From the NCBI GenBank assembly GCA_964404095.1, contig CAYOIN010000009.1, positions 1 through 40,208 on the forward strand: a stretch of DNA of 40,208 bases, read 5' to 3'. The stretch is from CAZLQR01 sp964404095. Lineage in GTDB: Bacteria > Patescibacteriota > Microgenomatia > UBA1406 > GWC2-37-13. Every line of letters starts with the position of its first letter. Position 1 is the first letter of the stretch. Of the stretch, positions 40,190-40,208 are shown in pieces. Under the pieces are notes generated by a model. The model saw nothing but the letters and a program-made list of their open reading frames with translations, did no database searches and was not told where the DNA came from. A program made the translations under genes and the position numbers.

Positions 40190-40208
40190 GAAGCTAAAAT
40201 GCCTATTG

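Larger units (their letters stand above)
39490..40208. other. Non-coding region at the window end
   Basis: About 720 bp to the window edge without a gene I can support. The only frame over 70 codons (minus, 39630-39848) starts with GTG and lacks context. It holds a small hairpin, a nested palindrome and a terminator-like hairpin, listed separately; GGTTAGTCA occurs twice (about 40055 and at 40167). I looked for tmRNA, RNase P, SRP, 6S, DnaA-box and dif-like signatures and saw none. Confidence 0.45.

Overview
The window looks like a chromosome segment of a small-genome bacterium, most likely Candidate Phyla Radiation / Patescibacteria. The reasons are very tight packing, almost no Shine-Dalgarno sequences, a split ComEC, large secreted or membrane-anchored proteins of unknown function beside a TPR/O-antigen-ligase-like membrane protein, and a surface protein carrying an integrase-type SAM-like domain. 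UGA is used as an ordinary stop (for example in the thyA/folA ATGA overlap), which argues against the UGA-recoding Gracilibacteria/Absconditabacteria. I cannot place it more finely without 16S or marker trees. No mobile element, CRISPR array or rRNA is visible.

Layout. 1-2.5 kb: thyA-folA (dTMP and folate), then two opposed hypothetical genes. 2.5-7.4 kb: rho with a long leader, a GNAT acetyltransferase, a CsoR/FrmR-type repressor behind a strong palindromic operator, then trxB and glutamate dehydrogenase. 7.3-13.2 kb, minus strand: a LysM/M23 envelope peptidase, a TPR membrane protein and a 971-aa anchored fibre-like protein. 13.2-13.6 kb: AT-rich, palindrome-rich gap. 13.7-16.6 kb: a PaaX-like protein facing comEA and two comEC half-genes (DNA uptake). 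16.7-20.4 kb: two exported proteins, then secE-nusG-rplK-rplA without rplJ/rplL. 20.4-25.6 kb: a cytidylate-kinase-like gene, divergent from a four-gene unit (HEPN-like protein, Ca-type P-ATPase, histidine phosphatase, membrane protein). 25.6-26.8 kb: two tandem paralogous gamma-glutamylcyclotransferase-like genes. 26.8-31.4 kb: transketolase, a GGDEF diguanylate cyclase and acetyl-CoA synthetase. 31.4-36.7 kb: tyrS divergent from trpS-arginase family, then leuS. 36.8-39.5 kb: tRNA-Gln(CUG), a gap, an M16 peptidase and prepilin peptidase. 39.5-40.2 kb: non-coding sequence with a nested inverted repeat and a terminator-like hairpin.

The strongest window-wide pattern is promoter architecture. 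At about fifteen genes a recognisable -10 hexamer (TATACT, TATAAT, TACAAT and similar) lies 5-12 nt upstream of the start codon, most often exactly 6 nt. That predicts leaderless or near-leaderless mRNAs, and it fixes the start of several genes. The other notable items are a eukaryote/archaeal-style tyrosyl-tRNA synthetase, the integrase-domain/surface-protein fusion, the CsoR-family operator with a non-canonical sensor site, ComEC split by a TGATG stop/start overlap, convergent genes that overlap or abut at every 3' junction, and the nested palindrome at 39.6 kb.
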